DNA of 20,575 bases from Gelidibacter sp035515035 (GCF_035515035.1 NZ_DATJCA010000038.1:1-20575), one strand, 5' to 3'. Shown: positions 1 to 7,678, numbered from the stretch's first letter. Numbers and translations: made by a program. The notes: generated from the letters alone by a model not told the origin.

Positions 1-42
1 CTAAAAAGATATTTAAAGCTGTACAAATAGAATCGATTTTTA

Positions 43-140
43 GTGGTTCACTTTCATCCGCTCAAGGTGGTTCACTTTCACCCGCTGTGCTATGCTCAGT
101 TTAATCCGCTGGAGGTGGTATACTATGCCCGTTGTTTGCA
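43..140. mobile_element. Probable end of an IS21-family insertion sequence (remnant)
   Basis: Four degenerate units of about 23-25 bp follow each other, starting near 43, 66, 91 and 114. The shared core is GGTGGTTCACTTTCAYCCGCT; the first two units are nearly identical and the last two are diverged. Arrays of this kind, with GTGGTTCACTTT cores, are characteristic of the termini of IS21-family elements in Bacteroidota, where they serve as transposase-binding repeats. The outer end could be the TGCA at 137-140, since IS21 elements end in CA, and a recombinase fragment begins directly after it. No istA or istB gene is visible, because the window begins inside or just past the element. The family assignment rests on the repeat pattern only. 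Confidence 0.5.
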
Positions 141-286
141 CTAAAACATCGAACCGTTGTTAATTATATGATTGCTATTAGAACGATTTACAATATCGCC
201 ATCGGTGAGAATTGGGCAGAAAGGAATTACTACCCATTTGGCAGAGGCGGTTATACTATTAAACTTTTGGAGTCACAAAAAAAATG
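141..286 (+). pseudogene. Tyrosine recombinase (integrase) fragment, core SAM-like domain
   Basis: The frame reads through LKHRTVVNYMIAIRTIYN and then YYPFGRGGYTI. This is the signature of the end of the SAM-like core-binding domain of Bacteroidota phage-type integrases (a TLRTIYNxAI...YPFGxGxYxI pattern). The arm-binding domain on the N-terminal side and the whole catalytic domain (the Arg, His-x-x-Arg and Tyr boxes) are absent. The left break coincides with the putative IS end at about 140. The right break lies in a run of A residues near 277-284, after which the frame no longer looks like an integrase. The only available start is a TTG inside the IS end, so this is not a functional gene. 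It belongs to a different subfamily from the intact integrase at 6258-7484. Confidence 0.6.
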
Positions 287-373
287 TACACCAGTTCTAG
301 GGAAAAGGCTGTTTCTGGTGAGTTTACGTTTGTTGCAATTGATGGCAATAAAAACCCCGTAAAAATTATATAA
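284..373 (+). pseudogene. Possible C-terminal remnant of a hotdog acyl-CoA thioesterase
   Basis: A 29-residue frame, in a different phase from the integrase fragment before it, reads EKAVSGEFTFVAIDGNKNPV and then ends KII before a TAA at 371. The F-T-F-V-A-x-D-x-x-x-x-P pattern is the last beta strand and tail of hotdog-fold acyl-CoA thioesterases. The catalytic hotdog helix and all upstream strands are missing, so the piece cannot be an enzyme. It starts within the same A-rich stretch where the integrase similarity stops, which suggests two gene fragments joined by deletion or recombination. The identification rests on one short motif and is tentative. Confidence 0.35.
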
Positions 374-389
374 ACGATACCATGGTTTA
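361..389 (-). terminator. Candidate intrinsic terminator of the AraC-type regulator
   Basis: On the minus strand, six bases after the stop codon of the regulator gene, ATAAAC pairs with GTTTAT (369-389). There is one internal mismatch and a short loop. It is followed by a TTTTT run at 361-365. The stem is AT-rich and therefore weak. Confidence 0.35.
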
Positions 390-394
390 TTTAA

Positions 395-1405
395 TTATGT
401 CAATCGCGATAAACTTGTAGGTGGTTTTCCATAAAACTTTTTAAAAGCTGTAGAAAACTGAATCAAGCCATTGTAACCGCAGTTATGGGCGATCTCTGTA
501 ATGGAATATTTTCCCTCTTTAATGAGATCCATGGCATACTTCATTCTCAGGCTTATGATGTATTGTTTAACTGTCGTTCCAAAACAGATCTTAAATTCTT
601 TTTTTAGGGCATAATCATTTAAATAAATCATTTTCGATAATTCTGATAAACTTGGCGCATTAACAAAATTGGTGTCAAGAAAGCTTTTGGCTTCTTTCAA
701 TTTTTCGAAATTTTCATTGGAGATTTTTGGGGATTGGGAGTTTAAATGATATTGCTGATAAAGATCGAAATGCAACAGCAGCAATTCTTGAATTTTATTT
801 TCAAGGTAAAGACGTTTAAGTTCACCTACATAATTGCATTTCTCAATATCGTTGAGAACAGATTGGATCCATGTGGTAAATGTAACGTAAGATTCAAAAA
901 GACTACAGCTTTTTCCTAATTGAATACTGTCCGAAAATTTTTTAAGTAAGCCTGAATTCTTTGGGATCAGTCTGAAATATAAATCAAGTGAAAGGATAAT
1001 CACGATCATATCTGATGGGTTAACCTCTGGGATTCTGAATTTTTGATCCAATGATGGGGAAAAATGAACGTTGTGGGTGTTCGTCGGAAATATTTCTTTT
1101 TCTTGGCTTCCCAATCCGCTCCTTGCGCACGCAAATATGAATTCCATTATGATGCAATCCCCATCCACCTTGAAACAATAATCACATTCGGGTTCGAATT
1201 CTATTGATACATCTAAGAGTAAAAAATTTCTGGATAGGTTCTTTGAGCATTTAGAACATCTCATTTCCGTGTTAACAATCTTAACCTTATGTTCTTCCAG
1301 CCAACCTGACTCAATTGTTAAGCGTCTTTTAATTGATTGCTGAGGCACACCATGCCCTTTATTGATGTCGGTAAAATATTCCAATTTTATTAAAAAGGTT
1401 TCCAC
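395..1405 (-). CDS. AraC-family transcriptional regulator (PchR-like) of the siderophore cassette
   Basis: This 336-residue protein has a C-terminal AraC/XylS DNA-binding domain (about 238-336). Both helix-turn-helix units are visible: SLSELSKMIYLNDYALKKEF and SITEIAHNCGYNGLIQFSTA, then FKKFYGKPP. The N-terminal part (about 1-230) matches the layout of PchR-type regulators, which sense a ferri-siderophore and activate the adjacent receptor gene. It lies divergent from the TonB-dependent receptor, the usual arrangement for such a pair. Translation appears to start at GTG (1405), as no ATG lies upstream in frame. An unusual trait is a cysteine cluster: C50-x-x-C53 and C74-x-x-C77, with C84 and C93 nearby, within the presumed sensing domain. 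The family is clear, whereas the siderophore role is inferred from context. Confidence 0.85.
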   Translation of the reverse strand: METFLIKLEYFTDINKGHGVPQQSIKRRLTIESGWLEEHKVKIVNTEMRCSKCSKNLSRNFLLLDVSIEFEPECDYCFKVDGDCIIMEFIFACARSGLGSQEKEIFPTNTHNVHFSPSLDQKFRIPEVNPSDMIVIILSLDLYFRLIPKNSGLLKKFSDSIQLGKSCSLFESYVTFTTWIQSVLNDIEKCNYVGELKRLYLENKIQELLLLHFDLYQQYHLNSQSPKISNENFEKLKEAKSFLDTNFVNAPSLSELSKMIYLNDYALKKEFKICFGTTVKQYIISLRMKYAMDLIKEGKYSITEIAHNCGYNGLIQFSTAFKKFYGKPPTSLSRLT

Positions 1406-1453
1406 TTCTATTAAATATCGTTTATAGGTCCTTCCTATTTTTGCGTAAATATA

Positions 1454-1472
1454 ATTTAAACTTAGTCTAAAT
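1454..1472. promoter_or_regulatory. Palindromic operator candidate (Fur/DtxR-like) in the divergent promoter region
   Basis: ATTTAAACT-T-AGTCTAAAT is a 9+1+9 palindrome with a single mismatched pair. It sits 49-67 bp upstream of the GTG of the regulator gene. A minus-strand TATATTTA at 1445-1452, close to the -7 consensus TAnnTTTG, lies directly beside it. A metal-dependent repressor bound here would block transcription of the regulator. The TTTAGACT-like half-site resembles sites of iron-responsive repressors, but the identity of the protein is inferred. The rest of the intergenic region (1406-1716) also contains a short inverted repeat, ATGAT-TAGG-ATCAT at 1492-1505. I see no convincing plus-strand -7 box for the receptor gene. 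Confidence 0.4.
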
Positions 1473-1716
1473 AAGAATAAGATAGCAAAAAATGATTAGG
1501 ATCATGCAAAAAGTCTCCAATAAGGTATTGTCCAATGAATCGGAGTGGTTCTCGGAATCTATGGCTGACAAAGGTCTTGAAAGATGTAACTGATTGGACT
1601 TAAAATATTTTATAAATGAACATTTAAACAACTAATTATAAAAGCCATGTAATATGAATATGTCTAAAACAATTTTATTAAAACAAAACATTTTTTATCA
1701 ACAATTCTAAATAACT

Positions 1717-4095
1717 ATGATCAAATATATAAGTCTTTTCATGCTACTGGCAATACAATTGTCCTCTGCACAATCAAAAATCACTGGTACTGTTACTAAC
1801 CAAAACCAAGAAGGTATTCCGTTTGCTTCAATAGTCGTCGAAAACTCAACGAAGGGGACATCTGCTGACGAAAACGGCAATTATGAGTTGGATAATTTGA
1901 AACCTGGAAACTATAAAATAAGAGTGTCATTCGTTGGCTATAAATCCGCAGTAAAAACAATGACAATCAAGGATAACGACCACATCAAATTATCGTTTCA
2001 ATTAGTGGATGACTCTCAATTGGAAGAAGTAGAAATATTTGGTAGTCGTTTTAAACATCCAGATAAAATAGAAGCCTTGACACGTTTGCCATTGTCTCCT
2101 TATGAGCAAATACAGAGCATCTCTATTATTTCAGATAAGCTAATAGCGCAACAAGGGAATCTAACAATTTCTGACGCCACCAAAAATGTTCCAGGAGTTT
2201 ACACTTTTGCAACCTATGGCAATAAAAGAGAAAGTATGTCATCCCGCGGATTTAGAGGCATACCTATCTTGAAGAATGGGGTTCGCGTTCATTCTGATTT
2301 TAGAGGGACCGGCATTTTGACGGATATGCAAGGTGTGGATAATATTCAGGTGCTCAAAGGTGCGGCTTCAATCACACAAGGTGTGGCAACAGATATAGGT
2401 AGTCCTGGTGGTATTATTAATATTGTGACAAAAACCCCGAAATATGTTTTGGGCGGAAATGCAGGATTAAGGGTAGGAAGTTATGGCCAAGCAAGAACAA
2501 CCCTTGACGTTTATGGTCCATTGGTAAATAACCATACGGTTGCATTCCGGGTAAACACCGCTCTTGAGCGTTCAGACAGTTATAGGGACATGGTGTCTTC
2601 AGACCGATTTTATATTAATCCGTCCTTAGAATGGAAGCCAGATGATAAAACCACCTTTACTGTTGAAATGGATTATTTTGAAGACAGCAGAACTCCAGAT
2701 GTTGGTACAGTGAACCTTGGAGAAAATGATGAAAATAAAATTTACGATCTCCCTCATAATCGATTTTTAGGCTTTGAAACCGATAAGTCCTTAACTTCAA
2801 ATGCAACCTATGCGCTAAGATTTAAAAGAAAGCTAAATGATAAGTTAAGTCTGAACGGTGCTTTTTACAAATCCAATTTAGATTTAGATGACAAAGGGGC
2901 CAGTTTGGGGAGTGTAGTGAAGAATGCCGTAGGCGAACCTATCTATAACCAAAGACATCGAGGCTATTCCGTTTCGACCAGAAAGGATAATAATAATGTA
3001 ATACAATTTGATTTAATAGGGGACAAAATTAAGACTGGAGGGATTTCACATTCCTTCCAAGTAGGTTTCGATTATCGTACCACAAATTACAGTACATCCT
3101 CAATGAGTATTTCACATGCAGATATAGTAGATGTATTTACTTCAAATACCCATAGCTTACCGAATGATCTAAATTTCTCCGATGCTACCGTTTTAGGGGC
3201 AAAGTCCAAAGCTATAGGTTTTGTAGCGCAAGATGTGATTACTTTTAATCACTACTTAAAAACATTTTTAGGTGCGCGTTACAGTAAAACGCAAGCAATA
3301 ACCGCTACAGAAACGACGCAAAGTGATGCGTTTAATCCGTTGGGTGGTGTTATTATTACGCCAATTGAAAATCTAAATGTATTTGCATCCTACACCAATA
3401 GTTCCTATCCAAGAACAGCAACGCGTTTGGATGTTGATGGAAAGGAATTGGGGAATGAACGTTTCGATCAGTTCGAAACTGGAATCAAAACCCATTGGCT
3501 GAATAATAGGTTGCGCTTCAACTTGACCTTCTTTAAGATTAATAATAAAGACATCAATTTACCTGTGTACGACGAAAACTGGGTGGCTACGGGTTATTAC
3601 GAAAAGGGAGGAAATGATGAGCGAAAAGGAATAGAAGTAGAGTTAACCGGACGTCCATTGAATAATCTGGAGGTCATTACAGGTTATTCTTATATAGATG
3701 CGCAATATAAAGAACACACCTCGTATGTGTATGGATCGGCGCCATTAAACACACCAAAGCATACCTTTAATGCTTATGCCAATTATAGTTTTAAGGAGAA
3801 ATTGGATGGTATGTCAATTGGTGGCGGAATCTATTTCACTGGTGAACGTCCAATAAACGATTGGAGTTCTGGAGCCATAACGCACGAAGGGATTGTACCT
3901 AACCAAAAACCTTTTAATGTTAAGGCATACACCCAAGTGAATACACAGATTGCCTACAGAATTGATTCACATTGGAACCTCAGGTTTTTACTCAATAACG
4001 TCTTTAATAAGATAGGTTATAATGCATATAGAACAAGTTATATCAACCAAACTGATCCTCGAAATTTTGCAGGAGTCTTGAGTTATTCCTTTTAA
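1717..4095 (+). CDS. TonB-dependent siderophore receptor
   Basis: This 792-residue outer-membrane receptor imports ferric siderophores using TonB energy. It starts with a signal peptide (about 1-19, MIKYISLFMLLAIQLSSAQ). A carboxypeptidase-like regulatory domain follows (about 21-95, GTVTNQNQEGIPFASIVVEN to YKIRVSFVGYKS), a Bacteroidota hallmark. A plug domain covers about 125-240, with DATKNVPGV, SSRGFRG, GVDNIQVLKGAASI and SPGGIINIVTKTP. The 22-strand barrel extends to the C-terminal phenylalanine after SYS, the usual barrel-closing residue. A segment LEEVEIFGS (102-110), preceding the plug, resembles a TonB box. Length and domain order are normal and no frame break is visible. It is divergent from an AraC-type regulator and followed after 62 bp by a PepSY protein, forming a compact iron-uptake cassette. 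The exact siderophore cannot be read from the sequence. Confidence 0.92.
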   Translation: MIKYISLFMLLAIQLSSAQSKITGTVTNQNQEGIPFASIVVENSTKGTSADENGNYELDNLKPGNYKIRVSFVGYKSAVKTMTIKDNDHIKLSFQLVDDSQLEEVEIFGSRFKHPDKIEALTRLPLSPYEQIQSISIISDKLIAQQGNLTISDATKNVPGVYTFATYGNKRESMSSRGFRGIPILKNGVRVHSDFRGTGILTDMQGVDNIQVLKGAASITQGVATDIGSPGGIINIVTKTPKYVLGGNAGLRVGSYGQARTTLDVYGPLVNNHTVAFRVNTALERSDSYRDMVSSDRFYINPSLEWKPDDKTTFTVEMDYFEDSRTPDVGTVNLGENDENKIYDLPHNRFLGFETDKSLTSNATYALRFKRKLNDKLSLNGAFYKSNLDLDDKGASLGSVVKNAVGEPIYNQRHRGYSVSTRKDNNNVIQFDLIGDKIKTGGISHSFQVGFDYRTTNYSTSSMSISHADIVDVFTSNTHSLPNDLNFSDATVLGAKSKAIGFVAQDVITFNHYLKTFLGARYSKTQAITATETTQSDAFNPLGGVIITPIENLNVFASYTNSSYPRTATRLDVDGKELGNERFDQFETGIKTHWLNNRLRFNLTFFKINNKDINLPVYDENWVATGYYEKGGNDERKGIEVELTGRPLNNLEVITGYSYIDAQYKEHTSYVYGSAPLNTPKHTFNAYANYSFKEKLDGMSIGGGIYFTGERPINDWSSGAITHEGIVPNQKPFNVKAYTQVNTQIAYRIDSHWNLRFLLNNVFNKIGYNAYRTSYINQTDPRNFAGVLSYSF

Positions 4096-4107
4096 TCAAT
4101 TTAGTAT

Positions 4108-4140
4108 TACAAAGTGCAACCGAGGGGATTGCACTTTGTA
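4108..4140 (+). terminator. Perfect 12-bp hairpin between receptor and PepSY gene (terminator or processing site)
   Basis: TACAAAGTGCAA (4108-4119) pairs perfectly with TTGCACTTTGTA (4129-4140) around a 9-nt loop. Only three T residues follow at once, so it is a weak intrinsic terminator. It begins 12 bp after the receptor stop and ends 17 bp before the next start codon. It may lower expression of the PepSY gene relative to the receptor or stabilise the receptor mRNA. Confidence 0.55.
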
Positions 4141-4157
4141 TTTAACTCACTTTCTAT

Positions 4158-5297
4158 ATGAAGAATAATAAAAAATACAGTTTTAGAAAATTTATAAACG
4201 ACGTGCATCTATGGTTAGGGTTGGCTAGCGGGATCATACTATTTATTGTTTGTTTTACGGGTACCGTCTTAGTGTTTGAACAGGAGATAAAGGACTTCTT
4301 TGCGGAAGCCTTTATAGTAGAAGCTAAGGGTAAAAAACAAACAATGTCCAGTTTAGTAAAAGAATTAGAGACTTCAAACGGTTTTTATGTAACAGGAGTA
4401 ACAATGCCCAATGACGAAAACAAAGCCTATACGTTTTTGGTTAAAAAAGACGTAAAGGAACAACGCGGGAGTAGAGTCCTGGTAAATCCTTATAACAGAG
4501 CTATTCACCAAACAGAAAAAACAAAAGCGGATGACTTTATGTTAACTATGTTTAAGCTGCACAGGTGGCTGTTGTTGGACACTAACATAGGAGGACCTAT
4601 TGTCGGCGTTGCAACGATTATATTTTTGCTATTATCTATTTCTGGAATCTTGCTATGGTTTCCTAAGAAAATGAAATGGAGAAATATTAAGCAAGGACTC
4701 AAAATAAAAACAAATGCAAATTGGAAGCGAATCAATCATGATTTACATAATGCTTTAGGTTTTTACGCCTCCATATTTTTGCTTATAATGGCCATAACGG
4801 GACTGTGTTGGTCTTTTGAATCATATAGAGAGGGTTTGGGATACATCATGGGAACTAAAATATTTGACAGGTCAAGTCCCGAATTTCAATTAGAAAATAA
4901 ACCGGATGCTACGACGATATCCTATGATATAGCTATCAAAATAGCGAATACTAATTTAAATTATCCCGGAGAACTTTCGGTAACATTTCCGACCCCAAAA
5001 GACGATTATTACAGTTTTAGAAAGTACAACGACGACAATTGGTCGCCTTCTACTTCAGATAAGCTATTTTTGGATACCACAGGAACTGTTTTAAACGTAG
5101 AATATTTTGATGAAAAACCTTTAAATCAAAAATTAGCAGCAGTAATAAAACCACTTCACACTGGGGATATTTTTGGTTCATTCTCAAAAACCATCTATTT
5201 CTTGGCTTGTTTAATTGCCACTAGTTTACCTGTCACAGGAACTATAATTTGGCTGAACAAGTTGAAAAAGAAGAAAAAGAAGCGGATGGGAGACTAG
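4158..5297 (+). CDS. PepSY-associated transmembrane protein (siderophore uptake accessory)
   Basis: This 379-residue inner-membrane protein belongs to the PepSY_TM family, often encoded next to siderophore receptors and proposed to take part in iron release or reduction. Four hydrophobic segments are visible: about 18-40 (LWLGLASGIILFIVCFTG), 146-168, 199-220 and 343-366. A soluble PepSY-like region lies between the first two segments and a second before the last. Conserved histidines sit at the membrane edges: H17 (NDVHLWLG), H135 (KLHRW), H194 and H197 (NHDLHNALG) and H334 (KPLHTGDIFG). This is the pattern expected of haem- or metal-coordinating membrane proteins. The C-terminus is strongly basic (KLKKKKKKR). 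It lies 62 bp behind the receptor gene and is probably cotranscribed across the hairpin. The family call is firm, but the reductase role is inference. Confidence 0.85.
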   Translation: MKNNKKYSFRKFINDVHLWLGLASGIILFIVCFTGTVLVFEQEIKDFFAEAFIVEAKGKKQTMSSLVKELETSNGFYVTGVTMPNDENKAYTFLVKKDVKEQRGSRVLVNPYNRAIHQTEKTKADDFMLTMFKLHRWLLLDTNIGGPIVGVATIIFLLLSISGILLWFPKKMKWRNIKQGLKIKTNANWKRINHDLHNALGFYASIFLLIMAITGLCWSFESYREGLGYIMGTKIFDRSSPEFQLENKPDATTISYDIAIKIANTNLNYPGELSVTFPTPKDDYYSFRKYNDDNWSPSTSDKLFLDTTGTVLNVEYFDEKPLNQKLAAVIKPLHTGDIFGSFSKTIYFLACLIATSLPVTGTIIWLNKLKKKKKKRMGD

Positions 5298-6257
5298 TGG
5301 TTGAGTATCATTTATACAAATATCTATGAAATCTCAAATAATGGTTTGGCTAAGAATCTCTCAACAGTTATGATAAATAATATTTATAATGAAATGAACT
5401 CCCCAGATGGCTTATTTAATAATCGGTCGTTTCAGGCTGAATAATTTAATATTGGTGTTATGCCTTGAGTGTTTATGACGGATGACATTTGCGATTTTTA
5501 ATTAAACACTGTTAACAACCGAGTTTACAGGATGAACTTCACAAATTAAGCATTCATTCTACCCATTGACTATATTTTATCCTTTGGTTTTATTGGTGAT
5601 AAAATTTCAAACTCGGAATTTCTACGTGCGATCTCTAGTCTTATTGGGTCTATTTTAATTCCTTTGGTCTTTTATTTATCATAACAATTTGGTTTTTAAG
5701 GTATAAACATAGGTTTTAAAATTCTAAAAAGCAACGCATATGAATTTCTAAAGGTTGGGTATTCAGTTTTTTATCGGACTCAAAGGAGATTTAAATATAA
5801 CCCTCAACTATTGGGTCTATAAATTGGCAATGTAACTATGAACTGATCTATCAGGCTCAATGTACAAACGAGTTTTTATGTATTCGCGTTGAGCAATTAT
5901 TAATAAAATCATCTTCACTATTACATTAGTTCCGAACGTGAAATCATAAAGGGTCAGTCTTAACAAAGCCCAACCCTTGCAATTTTAGAAGTTCTTATTT
6001 AGGGAGATAGTCCCTAAAAAGATAGATTTACCTTTTTATAAACTTTTTTATTTTTTTTGAGCCCTCATCATTCTGAAGTGCGAGAATATACATGTCCGTT
6101 TGCAATGATGCATTGTCAAAATATTGGCCCTATAAGTGGCATACATAATCTGCTTGACATCTAAACTAAAAATTTTCATGGCGTCATACAATGTCAGTAG
6201 TTATAACTATGAATATTTTTGAATAAATGTAAAACCTCAAGATTTAATTTTATCCAT
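5298..6257. other. Gene-poor stretch between the iron cassette and the integrase
   Basis: About 960 bp lack any intact gene on either strand. Visible items are a 45-codon hydrophobic frame (5550-5684, listed separately) and a short frame ending at about 5840 that reads RLGIQFFIGLKGDLNITLNY with no start codon. There is also an 8-bp hairpin TTTAGGGA-gatag-TCCCTAAA (5998-6018) and a 12-bp direct repeat, TATTGGGTCTAT, at 5642-5653 and 5809-5820. The texture is that of decayed DNA next to a mobile element. I found no promoter or RNA gene that I could defend. Confidence 0.5.
5550..5684 (+). pseudogene. Possible gene remnant, hydrophobic C-terminal piece
   Basis: After a TAA, 44 sense codons run to a TAA at 5682. 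They include PIDYILSFGFIGDKISN and ISSLIGSILIPLVFYLS, which look like one soluble turn and one membrane helix at the end of a protein. No ATG, GTG or TTG start precedes it in this frame. The product is unrecognised. It may be the tail of a lost membrane protein or a chance open frame in AT-rich DNA. Confidence 0.2.
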
Positions 6258-7484
6258 TTATTGATTAGAATATTTGAGTAATTTGTCCTTAAGTGACTTC
6301 ATGTCATCACTAACTTTCTTATCGATTATTTTCGCATAATGCTGTGTGGTCTTAATTGATTTATGACCTAGCATTTTACTCACGGATTCCATGGGTACAC
6401 CATTGGTTAAGGTTACAGTCGTTGCGAATGTATGGCGGGCCAAATGGAAAGTAAGATTTTTTTGAATACCACATAGGTCGGCGATTTCTTTTATATACGC
6501 ATTCATTTTTTGATTGCTCAATACAGGGAGGATGTATTCGGTATCCAAGTAGTCTGACTTTGCTTTATATTTTTCTATAATGGCTTCCGGAATTGATAAA
6601 ATAGGGATATTGCTTCTTGTATCAGTTTTGGATCTATTAATTTTTATCCAACGTTCACCAGTAACACCAAGAACCAGATTGTTGTTGGCCAGTTTTTTAA
6701 CATCCGCGTATGCTAATCCAGTAAAACAGCAGAAAACAAAGATGTCCTTGACTTGATTTAATCTATCAATTTCAAATTCTTTTTCTACGAGAATTTGGAG
6801 TTCCTTCTCAGTTAAAAATTCTCTATCAACTATTTTAAGTTTTGCCTTCCAATGAAGGAAAGGATCTTTATCAATCCAAACATTAGCGTGTGCAATTCGA
6901 ATTATTTTTTTAAAATTGGTAATATACTTTATTGCAGAATTATGTGCACAATTTCTAGTTGTTTTGAGATAATATTCAAATCCGCTAATAAATTGATGGT
7001 CGACTTCTTTGACAGGAATATCTTTTATTTTATATTCTTGTAAAATGTAATTTGCAATGTGTTTTTTAGCTGTCTTATAGCGTTCTAATGTACCAGGTGC
7101 AAAATCCCTACCAACCAATTTCTCTACTCTATCATTATGTTCTTGAAAAATTTCCAGTAACATTTTATGAACCTTCTCTTTTCCAAAATAACAATTTTTA
7201 ATTTTAATTGCTGTAACCAGATCACCATTTTGCGACAATTCCTGTTGAATTCTGTATACTTTACTTTGGATTTCAGTTAAGTACCTATTAAATTCGCGAG
7301 CCTCCACTGAGTTTCCTCTAATTTTTCCTCCTTCCGAACTCCATTTATCCAATGCTACTTTTCGGCGAATACTAAATTCACTACGTTTTCCGTTCACGGT
7401 GATACGTGCATATATGGGGGCATTACCATGTTTATCTACATCATTTCCTCTAGGATAAAATATAATGGATAAGGAAGATTGCAT
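6258..7484 (-). CDS. Tyrosine recombinase (integrase), Bacteroidota mobile-element type
   Basis: This integrase cuts and rejoins DNA through a tyrosine nucleophile. The frame is open back to 7631, but ATG at 7482-7484 is the likely start. The protein from there (408 aa) begins MQSSLSIIFYPRGN, the normal beginning of the arm DNA-binding domain, and the 49 upstream codons are uncharacteristic. Domains from this start are arm-binding (about 1-90), SAM-like core-binding (about 115-215) and catalytic (about 220-400). Catalytic residues are K286 (SKTD), H347 and R350 (HLARH), H374 (MLGHKS) and Y383 (TTQHYAKI). The first catalytic arginine is replaced by alanine (CFTGLAYADV, A258), as in other Bacteroidota element integrases; IntDOT has serine there. 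It lies about 250 bp from tRNA-Ser with its 5' end facing the tRNA 3' end, the usual layout of elements integrated near tRNA genes. No partner excisionase or mobilisation genes are visible. Confidence 0.88.
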   Translation of the reverse strand: MQSSLSIIFYPRGNDVDKHGNAPIYARITVNGKRSEFSIRRKVALDKWSSEGGKIRGNSVEAREFNRYLTEIQSKVYRIQQELSQNGDLVTAIKIKNCYFGKEKVHKMLLEIFQEHNDRVEKLVGRDFAPGTLERYKTAKKHIANYILQEYKIKDIPVKEVDHQFISGFEYYLKTTRNCAHNSAIKYITNFKKIIRIAHANVWIDKDPFLHWKAKLKIVDREFLTEKELQILVEKEFEIDRLNQVKDIFVFCCFTGLAYADVKKLANNNLVLGVTGERWIKINRSKTDTRSNIPILSIPEAIIEKYKAKSDYLDTEYILPVLSNQKMNAYIKEIADLCGIQKNLTFHLARHTFATTVTLTNGVPMESVSKMLGHKSIKTTQHYAKIIDKKVSDDMKSLKDKLLKYSNQ

Positions 7485-7632
7485 AGGTGCGTATTTTTTA
7501 TGAAGCTTAAAAGTAATAAAAGTTATCCGAAAATAAAAACTTATATTGCCTCTAAGTTGTTGTTTAACAGAGATTAATGGTTTGATTCGGTGCGTAATAA
7601 TAATTCGAAAAATACGCACCGAATCACGCACC
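7485..7632. repeat. Cluster of GGTGCGTA motifs, including a 13-bp inverted repeat, upstream of the integrase
   Basis: GATTCGGTGCGTA (7584-7596) and TACGCACCGAATC (7613-7625) form a perfect 13-bp inverted repeat with a 16-nt spacer. A partial third copy, ACGCACC, follows at 7626-7632 in direct orientation. A fourth, GGTGCGTA, occupies 7486-7493 and ends one base from the integrase start codon. The octamer does not recur in other intergenic DNA of the window that I could see. The layout suits binding by a dimeric protein: the integrase itself (arm-type sites), an excisionase, or an autorepressor overlapping the translation start. Confidence 0.6.
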
Positions 7633-7678
7633 TTTTATTTGATTTAAAATGGTTTAATTTAATAATGTGGAAAATGCA

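Noticed and set aside
1188..1200. GGGTTCGAAT, identical to part of the tRNA T arm, as an attachment site copy
   Set aside because: Only 10 bases match, it lies inside the AraC-type regulator coding sequence, and the flanking tRNA bases do not continue.
7485..7631. N-terminal 49-codon extension of the integrase
   Set aside because: The family begins at the arm-binding domain right after the ATG at 7484, and the extension covers the repeated motif cluster upstream; it is more likely regulatory DNA than protein.
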